Shown: positions 40,023 through 48,697 of the stretch, piece after piece | Position numbering within the stretch: the stretch's first letter is position 1 | How the letters are laid out: each line of letters begins with the position of its first letter | Made by a program: the position numbers and the translations under genes | Notes under the pieces: generated by a model | The model's input: only the letters and a program-made list of their open reading frames with translations | The model's database searches: none | What the model was told of the DNA's origin: nothing | Source of the DNA: Saprospiraceae bacterium | GTDB lineage: Bacteria; Bacteroidota; Bacteroidia; Chitinophagales; Saprospiraceae | Length of the DNA: 64,000 nucleotides | Reading direction: 5' to 3' | Assembly: GCA_016715405.1 (NCBI GenBank) | Contig: JADKAE010000023.1 | Span: 34,809 to 98,808 of the forward strand

Positions 40023-43000
40023 TTATTGCTTATTGGCTTCCGTTTTCTTTTTTTCGATATCGGCCTGCAGTTTGCGCAGGGCTTCTTCTGCTTGTTTGAT
40101 TTGGGTCTGTAGTTCGGTCAGCTTTTTGAAGACTCCTGGGCGGCAGCGTCGGTGCGGCGTTTCTCCTCCTGGATTTTCAGATCGGCTTCCTTGCGGGCGG
40201 CGACCACCTCATCGGCGTAGGTCTTCTTAGTGGCATCGGCCTTTTGTTTTTCTGCAGAGATCTGTGCGGCAGTTTCTTCTTTCACCTTGGTAACTTGTTG
40301 CGCAGCCTGTTGTTTGGCATTATACACCGTTTCGGAAGCTTCCTTTTTTGCCGCATTAATTTCATTTTGGGATTGCAAGCGGGCGGTTTCCATTTCACTG
40401 GCAAATTGCGCTTTTTTTGCCGCGTTTTCCTTCAGCATATTGTCAACTTCCACTTGCGATTTATTGCGGGTTTCGGCGATATGTTGGCGGGCTTGTTGTT
40501 CGGCTTCAAACACCTCCTTGCCAAAAGCCGCTTTTTTATTTTCCGTTTCCACGCGAGCCAGGTTGATCGCTTCGGCTGCTTGTCGCTGGGCGGTAGCCAC
40601 CTCTTGTGCGGCGGTCTCGCGGGCTTTAGACACTGAGGCTGCCGATTCTTCGCGTACCCTGAGTACTTCCAGCGCCTGGGATTCCTTTTCTCGGGCGGCG
40701 GTTTCGCGGGCGGCTTTGATTTCATTGGCTACCTGCTGGCTAACGGCTGCAATTTCCTGGGCGGCGCGTTCTTTGGCCAGCGACAATTCGTCGGCTGTCT
40801 GTTGTCTTTCCAAGGCACTTTTTTCGCGTGCCTGTTTCACGGCTTCGGCTTCTTCGCGATGGATGCGGGAGACCGCTTCGGCAGACAGTCGTTTGGCTTC
40901 AGCCACTTGGTTGGCTGATTCTTGTTTAACCAGCGCCTCTTGTTCTTTTGCTTTTGCGATTTCGCGGATAGCGTTTTCGCGGGCGGTAATCACTTCTTTT
41001 TCGGCGCGTTCGCGGGCGGCGATGACTTCTTCTGCCGACATCGTTTTGAGTTCTTTTTCCTTGGCCTTTGCTTCTTCAATCGCCTTAGCCGCTTCCTGCT
41101 GGATTTGCTGGATTCGATCCTGTGCTGTTTTTTGAGAATTCATCACTTCACCGGCGTATTGTTCTTTTGCGTTATTAGCGGCTGAATTGGCTGCTTCCAC
41201 CTGGGCGGCGGCGGCTTCGCGGGCTTTTTGCACCTCGGCCTGTGCGCGTTCGCGGGCGGCGAGCACTTCCTGGGCGGACAGTTGTTTGATAGATTCTTCT
41301 TTGGCTTGCGCTTCTGCCAATGATTTGGCCACCTGTTCCTGTACGCGGGTAATCTCCAGGGCGGCTTTTTCTTTAGCTGCCAACACTTCCTGTGCTATTT
41401 TTTGTTTTTCTGCATCAGCACGAGCTCGGGCATCGGCCACCTGGGCGGCCTCCTGCTTGTTGATTTCCTGAATCGATAGTGCTGCTTTTTCTTTAGCCGT
41501 AACCACCTCCTGGGCGGCGGCCAGTTTTTCTTTTTCGGCCTGGGTTTTAGCGGCGGCTACCTCCTCTGCCGACAACTTGCGGGTTTGAGTTACCTCCTGT
41601 TGGGCCTTATTCTGCTCAGCTGCTACCTGCTGGCGCACGGTATTAATCTCTTCCGCAGCTTTTTGGCGGGCAGCGGCCACCTCTTTTGCGGAAGCTTCCT
41701 TTTCTCTGGCGGCATTTTCTCTGGCAGCGGCTACCTCAGAAGCGCTGGTTTCCTGGGCCAGCGTCTTTTCTTCGGCGGCTTTGCGGCGAGATTCGGCCAC
41801 TTCAAGCGCGAGTTTTTCTTTTTCCAGGGCAGCGTTTTCTCTTATTCGCGCCACTTCGTTAGCTGCATTTTCCTGGACTTGCAGGATTTGCTCTGCGGCA
41901 GTTTTTTGCTGGTCACCACATCCTCTACCGTCTTTTCGCGTTCGCCTTGTGCTTTAGTGCGCGCTTCCTGGATCAGGGCAGCAGTCTCTTCCCGGATGCG
42001 TTTGATTTCGGAAGTTGAATTATCGCGTGCGGAGGATACTTCATCCGCATATTGCATCTTAGCCAGCTCGAGTTTTTCTTTTGCCGCCTTTAATTCCTGA
42101 GCTGCCTTCTCGCGGGCAGCGGCGATTTCCTGGGCGGATTGCACCTGGGCTTTTTGCACTTCCTCGGCGGCTTTTTGCTTAGCTTCCACTACGTTCATCT
42201 GAAAATGTTCGATTTCCGTATCCGCTTTTTGCCTGGCCTCCATCACCTGTGCCGCTATCTGCTTTTTCGATTGTTCGATCTCTTCCTGTGATTTTTTTCG
42301 GGCTTCCAGCACCTCGTCAGCGTATAGCTTTTTCTGTTGGGCGGCGTTTTCGCGCGCGAGGGCTACTTCCTGCTGCAATTGCTGCTTGATCTGCCCGGCT
42401 TTTACTTTTTCTTCTTCAATTTCCGCCCGCAATTTGTCTTTGGTGTCTTTGAGTTCTTTGCGCATAGCATTCAGCTCATCATCGCTGAGCGAGCTCATAT
42501 CCACCGGCTTTTTGACATTTGTTTTGGTGGCGCTGATTGGTTTTTCCTTGCCATCGGCGGTAGGTTTGGCCACCTCGGTGATATCGACCTCTACCACTTT
42601 TGATTTATCGATCATTTGCATAAAGCAGGTAGCTGCATGCCGCAATTCGAGTTGACGGTTGGGATTATCCGTAAACTTTCGCATCTCGTTATTGATATTG
42701 TTTTTGATGTACAAAGTCGCAATATCAGACGAACTGAACCATTGTACGGCAGGCAAATCGAGCTGAAGAATATTTTGATGCACCGGCGTGCCTTTATCCT
42801 GGGTCATCTCACCCATACCGATAAAGCGGAAACTGCGCCGGTTTTGGCCCATGTCTAATACGATAAGTTCATCCTCCTGGTTGAATTCGACGCCGGCTTT
42901 GGAATACATCTTGGCAATTATCCCCCTGTCGTCGCTCATAATTTCAATACTGTAGGAATAATTGCCCCGCACCACGAGCGTCACGGGTTGGCTTCTCAGG

Positions 43001-43116
43001 ATATGGGTGCCTCCCACTACTTTGTTTTCCGCTATCCAAGCGCCACAATCCTGCCCGAATAGCCATAGCGGCGTAAACAGGACAAACCAGCTCAGGAAGA
43101 GTGCCTTATTTCTCAT
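40023..43116 (-). CDS. Giant secreted coiled-coil protein with 40-residue supermodules (two frameshifts)
   Basis: From ATG 43116 a signal peptide (KALFLSWFVLFTPLWLFGQ) leads into a globular domain of about 200 residues (AWIAENKVVGGTHILRSQPV). The remaining ~800 residues are one long coiled coil of Ala/Glu/Lys/Arg. The recurrent core is AQEVLAARERA. Core-to-core distances are almost all 40, with 18, 22, 51 and 62 also seen; all are sums of 11- and 7-residue units. Two frame breaks are at T run 41902-41907 and T run 40123-40127; one base each restores the frame, giving 1031 residues that end in KKTEANKQ. Function unknown; a rod or spacer in the envelope is plausible. In-frame ATG 43203 upstream is not used because it precedes the signal peptide by 29 residues. 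Confidence 0.85.
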
Positions 43117-43328
43117 AATAGGGTGTGTTGAGTTTATATCAGGTAATATAATTCTTTTTTGTGGTTTATGGAATGTAGCGGTTGAAAAAGTGTGTCGGGG
43201 CAATGTAAATATGGCAGTTACCGCGATTGCTCAAAGGAAATATGGATTATAGCAAACGTATTTGAGCCTAATAACGGATGTAATGCGCATTTTATTGAGA
43301 GTCAGCGCCCCCGCACTGTTAAAATTTG

Positions 43329-43336
43329 TATCTTTG
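43329..43336 (+). promoter_or_regulatory. Possible -7 promoter box (TATCTTTG)
   Basis: TATCTTTG matches the Bacteroidota -7 consensus, about 88 nt before the ATG at 43424. No good -33 TTTG is seen at the expected distance, so this is weak. Confidence 0.3.
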
Positions 43337-43339
43337 TTA

Positions 43340-43418
43340 GCTATCAGCGGTCAGGTCTTAGCAGTCAGGTCTTAGTTGCTGACTGCTGACTGCTAACCGC
43401 TGACTGCTAACTGCTAAA
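43340..43418. repeat. Intergenic inverted repeat, CTGACTG heptamer family, copy 1
   Basis: GGTCAGGTCTTAGCAGTCAG in the left arm is followed by heptamers CTGACTG, CTAACTG and CTAACCG (43379-43415). It lies in the leader of the secG-linked gene. Related to the array at 46.85 kb. Confidence 0.85.
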
Positions 43419-43423
43419 TAACT

Positions 43424-44395
43424 ATGAACGCAGAAACGCTGGCAGATTTCATCAAAGAACCGTCGCGCTTATATCAGATATCATACCAGGAACTAAAAAC
43501 CCTGGCCATGCAATATCCTTATGCGCAGAACTTACACCTGCTACTGCTGGAAAAAAGTCTGATGGATCGCCATGCCGAAACCGGCGATAATCTGGAAAAA
43601 GCATCGGCATATATGCCCGACCGGACCTTATTGTTTAATAAATTAAAAGCTTACGAGACAAGTGAGGTTCCCGACAACTCCTGGCTCTCCCACGAAGGCG
43701 AGGTATTAGTATTAAAAGACCTTCACACCCTGCCGCTATTAGTAAAAGAACCCCAACCTGCCGAAGAGCCCCGCATGCAAATGGAATGGTCGCTACCGGT
43801 TACACCACCTGCTGAGGAAATAGAAGAAGAAGAGGAAGAGGAAGAGCCCCTGTCAGTGCCAATAATCGCTTCACCTGCCGCCCCCCAAGTGGACACGCCG
43901 GCTCCAATACCTTCCCCTCCCGACCGCAGTTACCTGGCTGCCATCGCCGCCATCGCCGCAAGCGGAATACCGGCCGCCTCCGCCATATGGCACGCCGTGA
44001 AGGAAAAGCCGCAGCCCATAACCGAACCCGAACCCGCCATCAAACAGGAGGCGCCGGTGAGCGCACCCCTATCCAAAAACAGTTTTGAAAGCTGGCGGCG
44101 TTTGCAACAACCCTCGCTGCAACGCCCAATACCTGTTGCAAAACCGGCAGGACCAGAGCCGTCCACACCTATTGAAAAACCCGCAAAAACCCGCGCGAAA
44201 GAAGACCCGATAAAAGCAATCGTGCATAAAAGCGTAGCCGACAACGAAGGCCTGGCCTCAGAAACACTGGCCGATTTACTGGCCAGGCAAGGGGCCTCCG
44301 AAAGGGCTGTCAAAATGTATGAGCGACTAATATTGATATTTCCGGAAAAAAGTACGTACTTTGCGGCCAAAATTGAACAACTGAAAAAAATATAG
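43424..44395 (+). CDS. Hypothetical protein with TPR-like C-terminus, upstream of secG
   Basis: A 323-residue protein whose family I cannot name. Residues 1-100 are a helical domain (FIKEPSRLYQISYQELKTLAMQYPYAQNLHLLLLEKSL). The middle is a low-complexity, Pro- and Glu-rich linker with a run of acidic residues around 135-142. The C-terminal 50 residues (SETLADLLARQGASERAVKMYERLILIFPEKSTYF) look like a single TPR-type helical pair. No signal peptide is present, so it is likely cytosolic or membrane-associated. It ends 2 nt before secG and is almost surely co-transcribed with it. Confidence 0.75.
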   Translation: MNAETLADFIKEPSRLYQISYQELKTLAMQYPYAQNLHLLLLEKSLMDRHAETGDNLEKASAYMPDRTLLFNKLKAYETSEVPDNSWLSHEGEVLVLKDLHTLPLLVKEPQPAEEPRMQMEWSLPVTPPAEEIEEEEEEEEPLSVPIIASPAAPQVDTPAPIPSPPDRSYLAAIAAIAASGIPAASAIWHAVKEKPQPITEPEPAIKQEAPVSAPLSKNSFESWRRLQQPSLQRPIPVAKPAGPEPSTPIEKPAKTRAKEDPIKAIVHKSVADNEGLASETLADLLARQGASERAVKMYERLILIFPEKSTYFAAKIEQLKKI

Positions 44396-44397
44396 CA

Positions 44398-44613
44398 ATG
44401 CTGACGTTTATCATTATTCTGATCGCCCTGGTTTGCGTGATGCTGATGCTGACAATCCTGATCCAAAACCCTAAGGGCGGCGGAGTAGATTCTTCCTTTG
44501 GAGGCGCACAAGCCAACCAAATGTTTGGCGCAGCCCGCCAGGCCGATTTTATCGAAAAATTGACCTGGTACCTGGCTATCGCGCTGTTTGTGTTGTGCAT
44601 CGTAGCCACCTGA
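44398..44613 (+). CDS. secG: Preprotein translocase subunit SecG
   Basis: A 71-residue inner-membrane protein with two membrane helices (about 2-22 and 53-70) and the loop ILIQNPKGGGVDSSFGGAQANQMFG, which is the SecG signature. It is the small stimulatory subunit of the SecYEG channel. It starts 2 nt after the upstream gene and is followed by a rho-independent terminator. Confidence 0.95.
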   Translation: MLTFIIILIALVCVMLMLTILIQNPKGGGVDSSFGGAQANQMFGAARQADFIEKLTWYLAIALFVLCIVAT

Positions 44614-44694
44614 TCGTCGACAGTAGCAACAGTGCCGCAGAGCAATTGCTCTCGCAATAGTAGGAAGCGCCATACCGTTTCTCACTGAAACAAG

Positions 44695-44728
44695 AAAAGT
44701 CATCCCGATGATTTGGGGTGACTTTTTT
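44695..44728 (+). terminator. Rho-independent terminator after secG
   Basis: Stem AAAAGTCATCCC paired with GGGGTGACTTTT, loop GATGATTT, followed by T6. Confidence 0.8.
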
Positions 44729-44897
44729 ATTAATTGACATTTTGTCTTGCCTTGTCAGATGAAAATTTGGCAAACCTGCCACCAATGGTCAACACACCTG
44801 CAATATTGTCATTTTAACCCGATTGGCACGAGTTGTGATAACTATGGTTGTTCAATTCTTGTATTTGTTAAATACCATCATACAAAAGTTTAGCTTT

Positions 44898-45161
44898 ATG
44901 AAGCCCATCAATGACAGAGTAGTCGTTAAACCCGCCCCCGCAGAAGAAAAAACCAAGGGCGGCATTATTATTCCCGATACGGCTAAAGAAAAGCCGCAAC
45001 GCGGCGAAGTAATTGCCGTAGGCCCCGGCAAAGACGGCAACCTGATGACCGTTCAGGTTGGCGATATTGTGTTGTATGGCAAATATTCCGGACAGGAACT
45101 CCACTACAACGGGGAGGACTACCTCATTATGCGTGAAGACGATATCCTGGTGGTACTCTAA
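44898..45161 (+). CDS. groES: Co-chaperonin GroES
   Basis: An 87-residue protein starting at ATG 44898 (MKPINDRVVVKPAPAEEKTKGG). The mobile loop that contacts GroEL is KTKGGIIIPDTAKEKP, and the family-typical GEVIAVGPGK follows. It forms the seven-subunit lid of the GroEL chamber. No CIRCE operator was found upstream, so heat control is not of the HrcA type by sequence. groEL begins 57 nt downstream. Confidence 0.97.
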   Translation: MKPINDRVVVKPAPAEEKTKGGIIIPDTAKEKPQRGEVIAVGPGKDGNLMTVQVGDIVLYGKYSGQELHYNGEDYLIMREDDILVVL

Positions 45162-45218
45162 CTCCAGGCATTCGCTCACCGCAGTCCATTTTTTCCTTAT
45201 CAAAAAAATTCAATTGCA

Positions 45219-46847
45219 ATGGCAAAGGAAATTAGCTTTAATAGAGACGCAAGAGAAAAACTCCGTTTGGGCGTAGACGCACTGGCCAACGCCGTGAAAG
45301 TCACCCTCGGCCCCAAAGGCCGCAACGTGGTTATCCAGAAAAGCTTCGGCGCTCCGCAAATCACCAAAGACGGCGTAACGGTTGCTAAAGAAGTAGAACT
45401 GGAAGACCAGGTAGAAAACATGGGCGCACAGATGCTCAAAGAAGTCGCTTCCAAAACCGCCGATGTAGCAGGTGATGGCACCACTACCGCCACGGTACTG
45501 GCACAGGCCATGATTAGCGCAGGCCTCAAAAACGTGACGGCCGGCGCCAACCCGATGGACCTCAAACGAGGCATCGACAAGGCCGTTAAAATCGTCATTA
45601 AGGACCTGAAAGAGCAGTCGGAAAAAATTGGCGACGATTTCGAAAAAATCCGCCAGGTAGCCGCCGTTTCTGCCAATAACGACGAAGAAATCGGCAAATT
45701 GATCGCCGACGCGATGAAACGCGTCACCAAAGACGGCGTCATCACGGTAGAAGAAGCCAAAGGCACAGATACTTATGTAGAAGAAGTAGTGGGTATGCAG
45801 TTCGACCGCGGCTACCTGTCGCCCTACTTCGTGACCAACCCCGATGACATGACGACGGAATACGAAAATCCGCTCATCCTCATCCACGACAAGAAGATCA
45901 GCAATATGCAGGAAATCGTGCCCATCCTGGAGAAAACGATCCAGACCGGCCGCCCCCTGCTCATCATCGCAGAAGATATCGAAAGCCAGGCACTCGGTGT
46001 ATTAGTGGTCAACCGCCTGCGCGCCGGCCTCAAAGTGGTGGCCGTTAAAGCCCCCGGCTTCGGCGACCGCCGCAAGGCTATGCTCGAAGATATCGCCATT
46101 CTTACCGGCGGTACGGTGATCAGCGAAGAGAAAGGCTATAAACTCGACAATACCGGCATCGAACACCTCGGCCAGGCTGAAAAAGTCATTATCGACAAAG
46201 ATAATACGACGGTCATCAACGGCCGCGGCAAAGACGACCAGATCAAAGCCCGTATCGCCCAGATCAAACAACAGATCGGCGCTACGACTTCCGACTATGA
46301 CCGCGAAAAACTGCAGGAACGCCTCGCCAAACTGGCCGGCGGCGTGGCAGTACTCTATGTGGGCGCTCCTACCGAAGTGGAAATGAAAGAGAAGAAAGAC
46401 CGCGTAGACGACGCCCTGCACGCTACCCGCGCTGCTGTGGAAGAAGGTATCGTGGCCGGCGGCGGCGTAGCCCTGGTTCGCGCTATCAACGCCATCAAGA
46501 ATCTGAAAGGCGCCAACGAAGACGAAACAGTGGGCATGCAGATCGTCCGCAAATCACTCGAAGCTCCGCTGCGCACTATCGCCGAAAATGCCGGCGTGGA
46601 AGGCTCCGTGGTACTGCAAAAGGTGCTCAACGCCAAAGGTAGCGTAGGCTATAACGCCCGCACCGATAAATTCGAAGACCTGAAGAAGGCCGGCGTGATC
46701 GACCCCACCAAGGTGACCCGCACCGCGCTCGAAAATGCCGCTTCTATCTCCGGCATGGTGCTCACTACCGAATGTGTGATTAACGACAAAAAAGAAAAAG
46801 AACCCATGCCGATGCCCGGTGGCGGCGGTATGAACGGGATGATGTAA
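45219..46847 (+). CDS. groEL: Chaperonin GroEL
   Basis: A 542-residue chaperonin of standard length that folds proteins in an ATP-driven chamber with GroES. Key segments are VTLGPKGRNVVIQKSFGAPQ, the ATP motif VAGDGTTTATVLAQAM, the apical domain with RPLLIIAEDIESQALGVLVVN, and the C-terminal tail of Gly and Met (MPGGGGMNGMM). Frame intact. It is followed by a hairpin array of the CTGACTG family. Confidence 0.99.
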   Translation: MAKEISFNRDAREKLRLGVDALANAVKVTLGPKGRNVVIQKSFGAPQITKDGVTVAKEVELEDQVENMGAQMLKEVASKTADVAGDGTTTATVLAQAMISAGLKNVTAGANPMDLKRGIDKAVKIVIKDLKEQSEKIGDDFEKIRQVAAVSANNDEEIGKLIADAMKRVTKDGVITVEEAKGTDTYVEEVVGMQFDRGYLSPYFVTNPDDMTTEYENPLILIHDKKISNMQEIVPILEKTIQTGRPLLIIAEDIESQALGVLVVNRLRAGLKVVAVKAPGFGDRRKAMLEDIAILTGGTVISEEKGYKLDNTGIEHLGQAEKVIIDKDNTTVINGRGKDDQIKARIAQIKQQIGATTSDYDREKLQERLAKLAGGVAVLYVGAPTEVEMKEKKDRVDDALHATRAAVEEGIVAGGGVALVRAINAIKNLKGANEDETVGMQIVRKSLEAPLRTIAENAGVEGSVVLQKVLNAKGSVGYNARTDKFEDLKKAGVIDPTKVTRTALENAASISGMVLTTECVINDKKEKEPMPMPGGGGMNGMM

Positions 46848-46849
46848 GA

Positions 46850-46945
46850 TAGCAGTTAGCAGTTAGCAGTCAGCCATCAGCAGTCGGTAGTCAGTTTCTC
46901 TAAATTGACCGCTAAGTGCTGACGGCTGATTGCTGACTGCTAAAC
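46850..46945. repeat. Intergenic inverted repeat, AGCAGTT heptamer family, copy 2
   Basis: The left arm repeats AGCAGTT and AGCAGTC in 7-nt steps from the groEL stop. The right arm, from about 46907, reads GACCGCTAAGTGCTGACGGC then GATTGCTGACTGCTAA. They can pair as a hairpin downstream of groEL. Confidence 0.88.
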
Positions 46946-46954
46946 ACAAAGACC

Positions 46955-47695
46955 ATGCACTGCAAAACCTGTCAAACTCCACTGGAAGGCCTCTACTGCC
47001 ATAATTGCGGGCAAAAAACCCTAACGGGGCACATTACCGTAAAATCACTTACGGCCTCTTTATTTCACATCATTACCAATCTTGAACAGGGATTTACGTA
47101 TACCCTTATCGCACTTTTTACTCGCCCCGGACAAGTTATTCGCGAATATCTTGAAGGCGCAACCCGGCGCTATTACCACCCCCTGCGCTATTTGCTGGTA
47201 CTATCAGGTTTTGCGGTGCTGATGGCCGCTACGATCGATATGGAAAAAATACTAATGCAATCCAGCCAATTCACCGGCGTCGCATTAACGCCGGAAGCGG
47301 TGGAAATGCAAAAGAAGACCTACGAAGTAATGGTAAAATATATGTCGCTGGTTTACGTAGCCCTGATACCGATTATGAGCCTCGGTTCTTATTTTATTTT
47401 CAAGCGATATAAATTCAACTACGCCGAGCATATGGTGGCCAATTCGTACTTGTACGGCCAACTATCGCTGCTTTCTCTCGTAACCGTCAATTTATATCGC
47501 ATCCCCGACTGGATTTCGATAGGAGGAGTGATCAGTTTCTTCGCTACGCTCCTGCTCAGCGCCTGGTTTTATAAATCCTGGTTCGGGTTGGGCTGGTTGC
47601 GCGCGGTTGTGCTGACCATTATCGCATTGCTCCTTAGTTATGTATTTATTGGACTGTTTGCGTCTGTGTTTTCTATCTTTTTTGCAGTAGGGTGA
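46955..47695 (+). CDS. DUF3667 domain-containing membrane protein
   Basis: A 246-residue protein with an N-terminal zinc ribbon (CKTCQTPLEGLYCHNCGQK, four cysteines). This is followed by TGHITVKSLTASLFHIITNLEQGFTYTL and about five membrane segments. DUF3667 proteins of this layout are common in Bacteroidota. Function is unknown. The start at ATG 46955 places the first CxxC at residues 3-6. It stands alone after groEL and before a repeat. Confidence 0.88.
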   Translation: MHCKTCQTPLEGLYCHNCGQKTLTGHITVKSLTASLFHIITNLEQGFTYTLIALFTRPGQVIREYLEGATRRYYHPLRYLLVLSGFAVLMAATIDMEKILMQSSQFTGVALTPEAVEMQKKTYEVMVKYMSLVYVALIPIMSLGSYFIFKRYKFNYAEHMVANSYLYGQLSLLSLVTVNLYRIPDWISIGGVISFFATLLLSAWFYKSWFGLGWLRAVVLTIIALLLSYVFIGLFASVFSIFFAVG

Positions 47696-47699
47696 GCGT

Positions 47700-47812
47700 T
47701 TACCGCTCACCGTTTAGTGCATGCGCAGTTTAGCGTTAGGGTTTAGTTTTCTAAACATTCAGCTAAACCCTATCGCTAAACCCTAACGCTAAACCCTTCT
47801 AAACATTTACAA
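47700..47812. repeat. Intergenic inverted repeat, TTTAGCG 13-mer family, copy 3
   Basis: TTTAGTGCATGCGCAGTTTAG, AGCGTTAGGG, then loop around TTTTCTAAACATTCAGC, then AACCCTATCGCTAAACCC and AACCCTTCTAAACATTTAC. It shares the TTTAGTGCATGCGCAGTTT word with copy 2 at 39.0 kb. It occupies part of the 468-nt gap between DUF3667 and tRNA-Leu. Confidence 0.9.
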
Positions 47813-47909
47813 AAAACATATGCATGTAATGTAACGAGAAGCCTTACTGGTATATTAAAGTAGGACATGTGCAAAAGCATAAATATTTTCCAACCATTCA
47901 ATCAACGTC

Positions 47910-48065
47910 ATGAACGCATCACAAAGCTGGGGTATTTGCTACCCCAAGGATGAATGTCCGGGCGCCGATGGGCGCGAAGTGCATGGTATGGCTGCTGTGC
48001 TGTTTTTCGGACCTGCTCCGGCATTTCCGGCGTTGGCGTTGATCTTTTCCCAATGGCACAGCTAA
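47910..48065 (+). CDS. Possible small protein (51 residues)
   Basis: An open frame starting MNASQSWGICYPKDECPGADG and ending FSQWHS. No family is recognised and there is no clear ribosome-binding site. The rest of the 47.7-48.16 kb gap holds only the repeat copy and a terminator. Could be noise. Confidence 0.25.
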   Translation: MNASQSWGICYPKDECPGADGREVHGMAAVLFFGPAPAFPALALIFSQWHS

Positions 48066-48110
48066 ACATCCTGATTTGCGGCTGTATGCAGCTGTAAGCA
48101 CAAATAAAAA

Positions 48111-48155
48111 ACGGGCGCCTCATCAGCCGAATTGATCGACCGGCGAGGCGCCCGT
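48111..48155 (-). terminator. Terminator of the tRNA transcript
   Basis: An 11-bp GC-rich stem (ACGGGCGCCTC and GAGGCGCCCGT) followed on the minus strand by TTTTTATTTG. It lies directly downstream of tRNA-Leu. Confidence 0.75.
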
Positions 48156-48163
48156 TGCAGATG

Positions 48164-48247
48164 TGCCCGGAGCGGGACTTGAACCCGCACGACCGCGATG
48201 GCCACAGGATTTTAAGTCCTGCGTGTCTACCTTTCCACCACCCGGGC
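48164..48247 (-). tRNA. tRNA-Leu (anticodon TAA)
   Basis: Cloverleaf on the minus strand: acceptor GCCCGGG pairs with TCCGGGC, anticodon arm CAGGA-CTTAAAA-TCCTG with anticodon TAA, a long variable arm (class II) and T arm with GTTCAAGTC. 84 nt, CCA not encoded. Confidence 0.92.
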
Positions 48248-48296
48248 TTGTAGACATATAAGTTTGCCCTTTTAGCAAACCTGAACAAATATAAAT

Positions 48297-48325
48297 AAAA
48301 AAAGCGCCATGGGGCGCTTTTTTTC
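48297..48325. terminator. Bidirectional hairpin between tRNA-Gly and tRNA-Leu
   Basis: AAAAGCGCC-ATG-GGGCGCTTTT with A and T tracts on both sides. It can end transcripts in either direction or serve in processing. Confidence 0.65.
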
Positions 48326-48328
48326 TGG

Positions 48329-48401
48329 AGCGGATGACGAGATTCGAACTCGCGACCTCAACCTTGGCAAGGTTGCGCTCTACCAACTGAGCTACATCCG
48401 C
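48329..48401 (-). tRNA. tRNA-Gly (anticodon GCC)
   Basis: Acceptor GCGGATG / CATCCGC, D arm GCTCAGTTGGTAGAGC, anticodon arm CAACC-TTGCCAA-GGTTG with anticodon GCC, T arm GCGAG-TTCGAAT-CTCGT, discriminator T. 73 nt and intact. Confidence 0.93.
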
Positions 48402-48427
48402 ATTTTATTTTTTGCTGGCTGCGAGGT

Positions 48428-48512
48428 CGCAGAAAACGAGATTCGAACTCGCGACCTCAACCTTGGTCCCGGCACTTGTGTCGGGACGCTCTACCAACTG
48501 AGCTACATCCGC
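48428..48512 (-). pseudogene. Broken tRNA-Gly copy with palindrome in the anticodon arm
   Basis: The D arm and T arm are identical to the neighbouring tRNA-Gly (GCGGATGTAGCTCAGTTGG, then GGTTGAGGTCGCGAGTTCGA). The 10 nt GCAACCTTGC that form the 5' half of the anticodon arm are replaced by a 22-nt palindrome. No anticodon loop can form, and the 3' acceptor strand is degraded (TTTCTGC against GCGGATG). It would not work as a tRNA. Confidence 0.75.
48466..48487. repeat. 22-nt near-palindrome inside the broken tRNA-Gly
   Basis: Outer stem GTCCCG / CGGGAC with a CAC / GTG inner match. Only one copy was noticed in this window. Confidence 0.75.
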
Positions 48513-48607
48513 ATTTGCTTATCAGTGATCGTTTTCACTAGAGCGATGCAAATATAAGGTGTTCTATCTCACTTTTACAAAATTTTTTAGGGCTTTTTTT
48601 ATTTAAA

Positions 48608-48692
48608 TTGAGAAAGGGAGAGTGAGGAAATGAGGAGGTGTTGATAAGAGTATCTACATTCAATCAATCCTCACTCCCTCAAATCCTCAATC
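48608..48692. repeat. Intergenic inverted repeat downstream of susD
   Basis: GGGAGAGTGAGGAAATGAGGAG on the left is matched by CCTCACTCCCTCAAATCCTC on the right, with a loop around GATAAGAGTATC. It is placed where a susD transcript terminator is expected. The 48513-48607 stretch before it is AT-rich with no gene. Confidence 0.7.
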
Positions 48693-48697
48693 AACTA

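Noticed and set aside
44620..44897. Search for a CIRCE operator before groES
   Set aside because: The GCACTC-N9-GAGTGC pattern is absent; only a weak TATTT-GTT-AAATA palindrome is present.
47910..48065. Confident small gene of 51 residues
   Set aside because: No homology signal or ribosome-binding site; kept only as a low-confidence entry.
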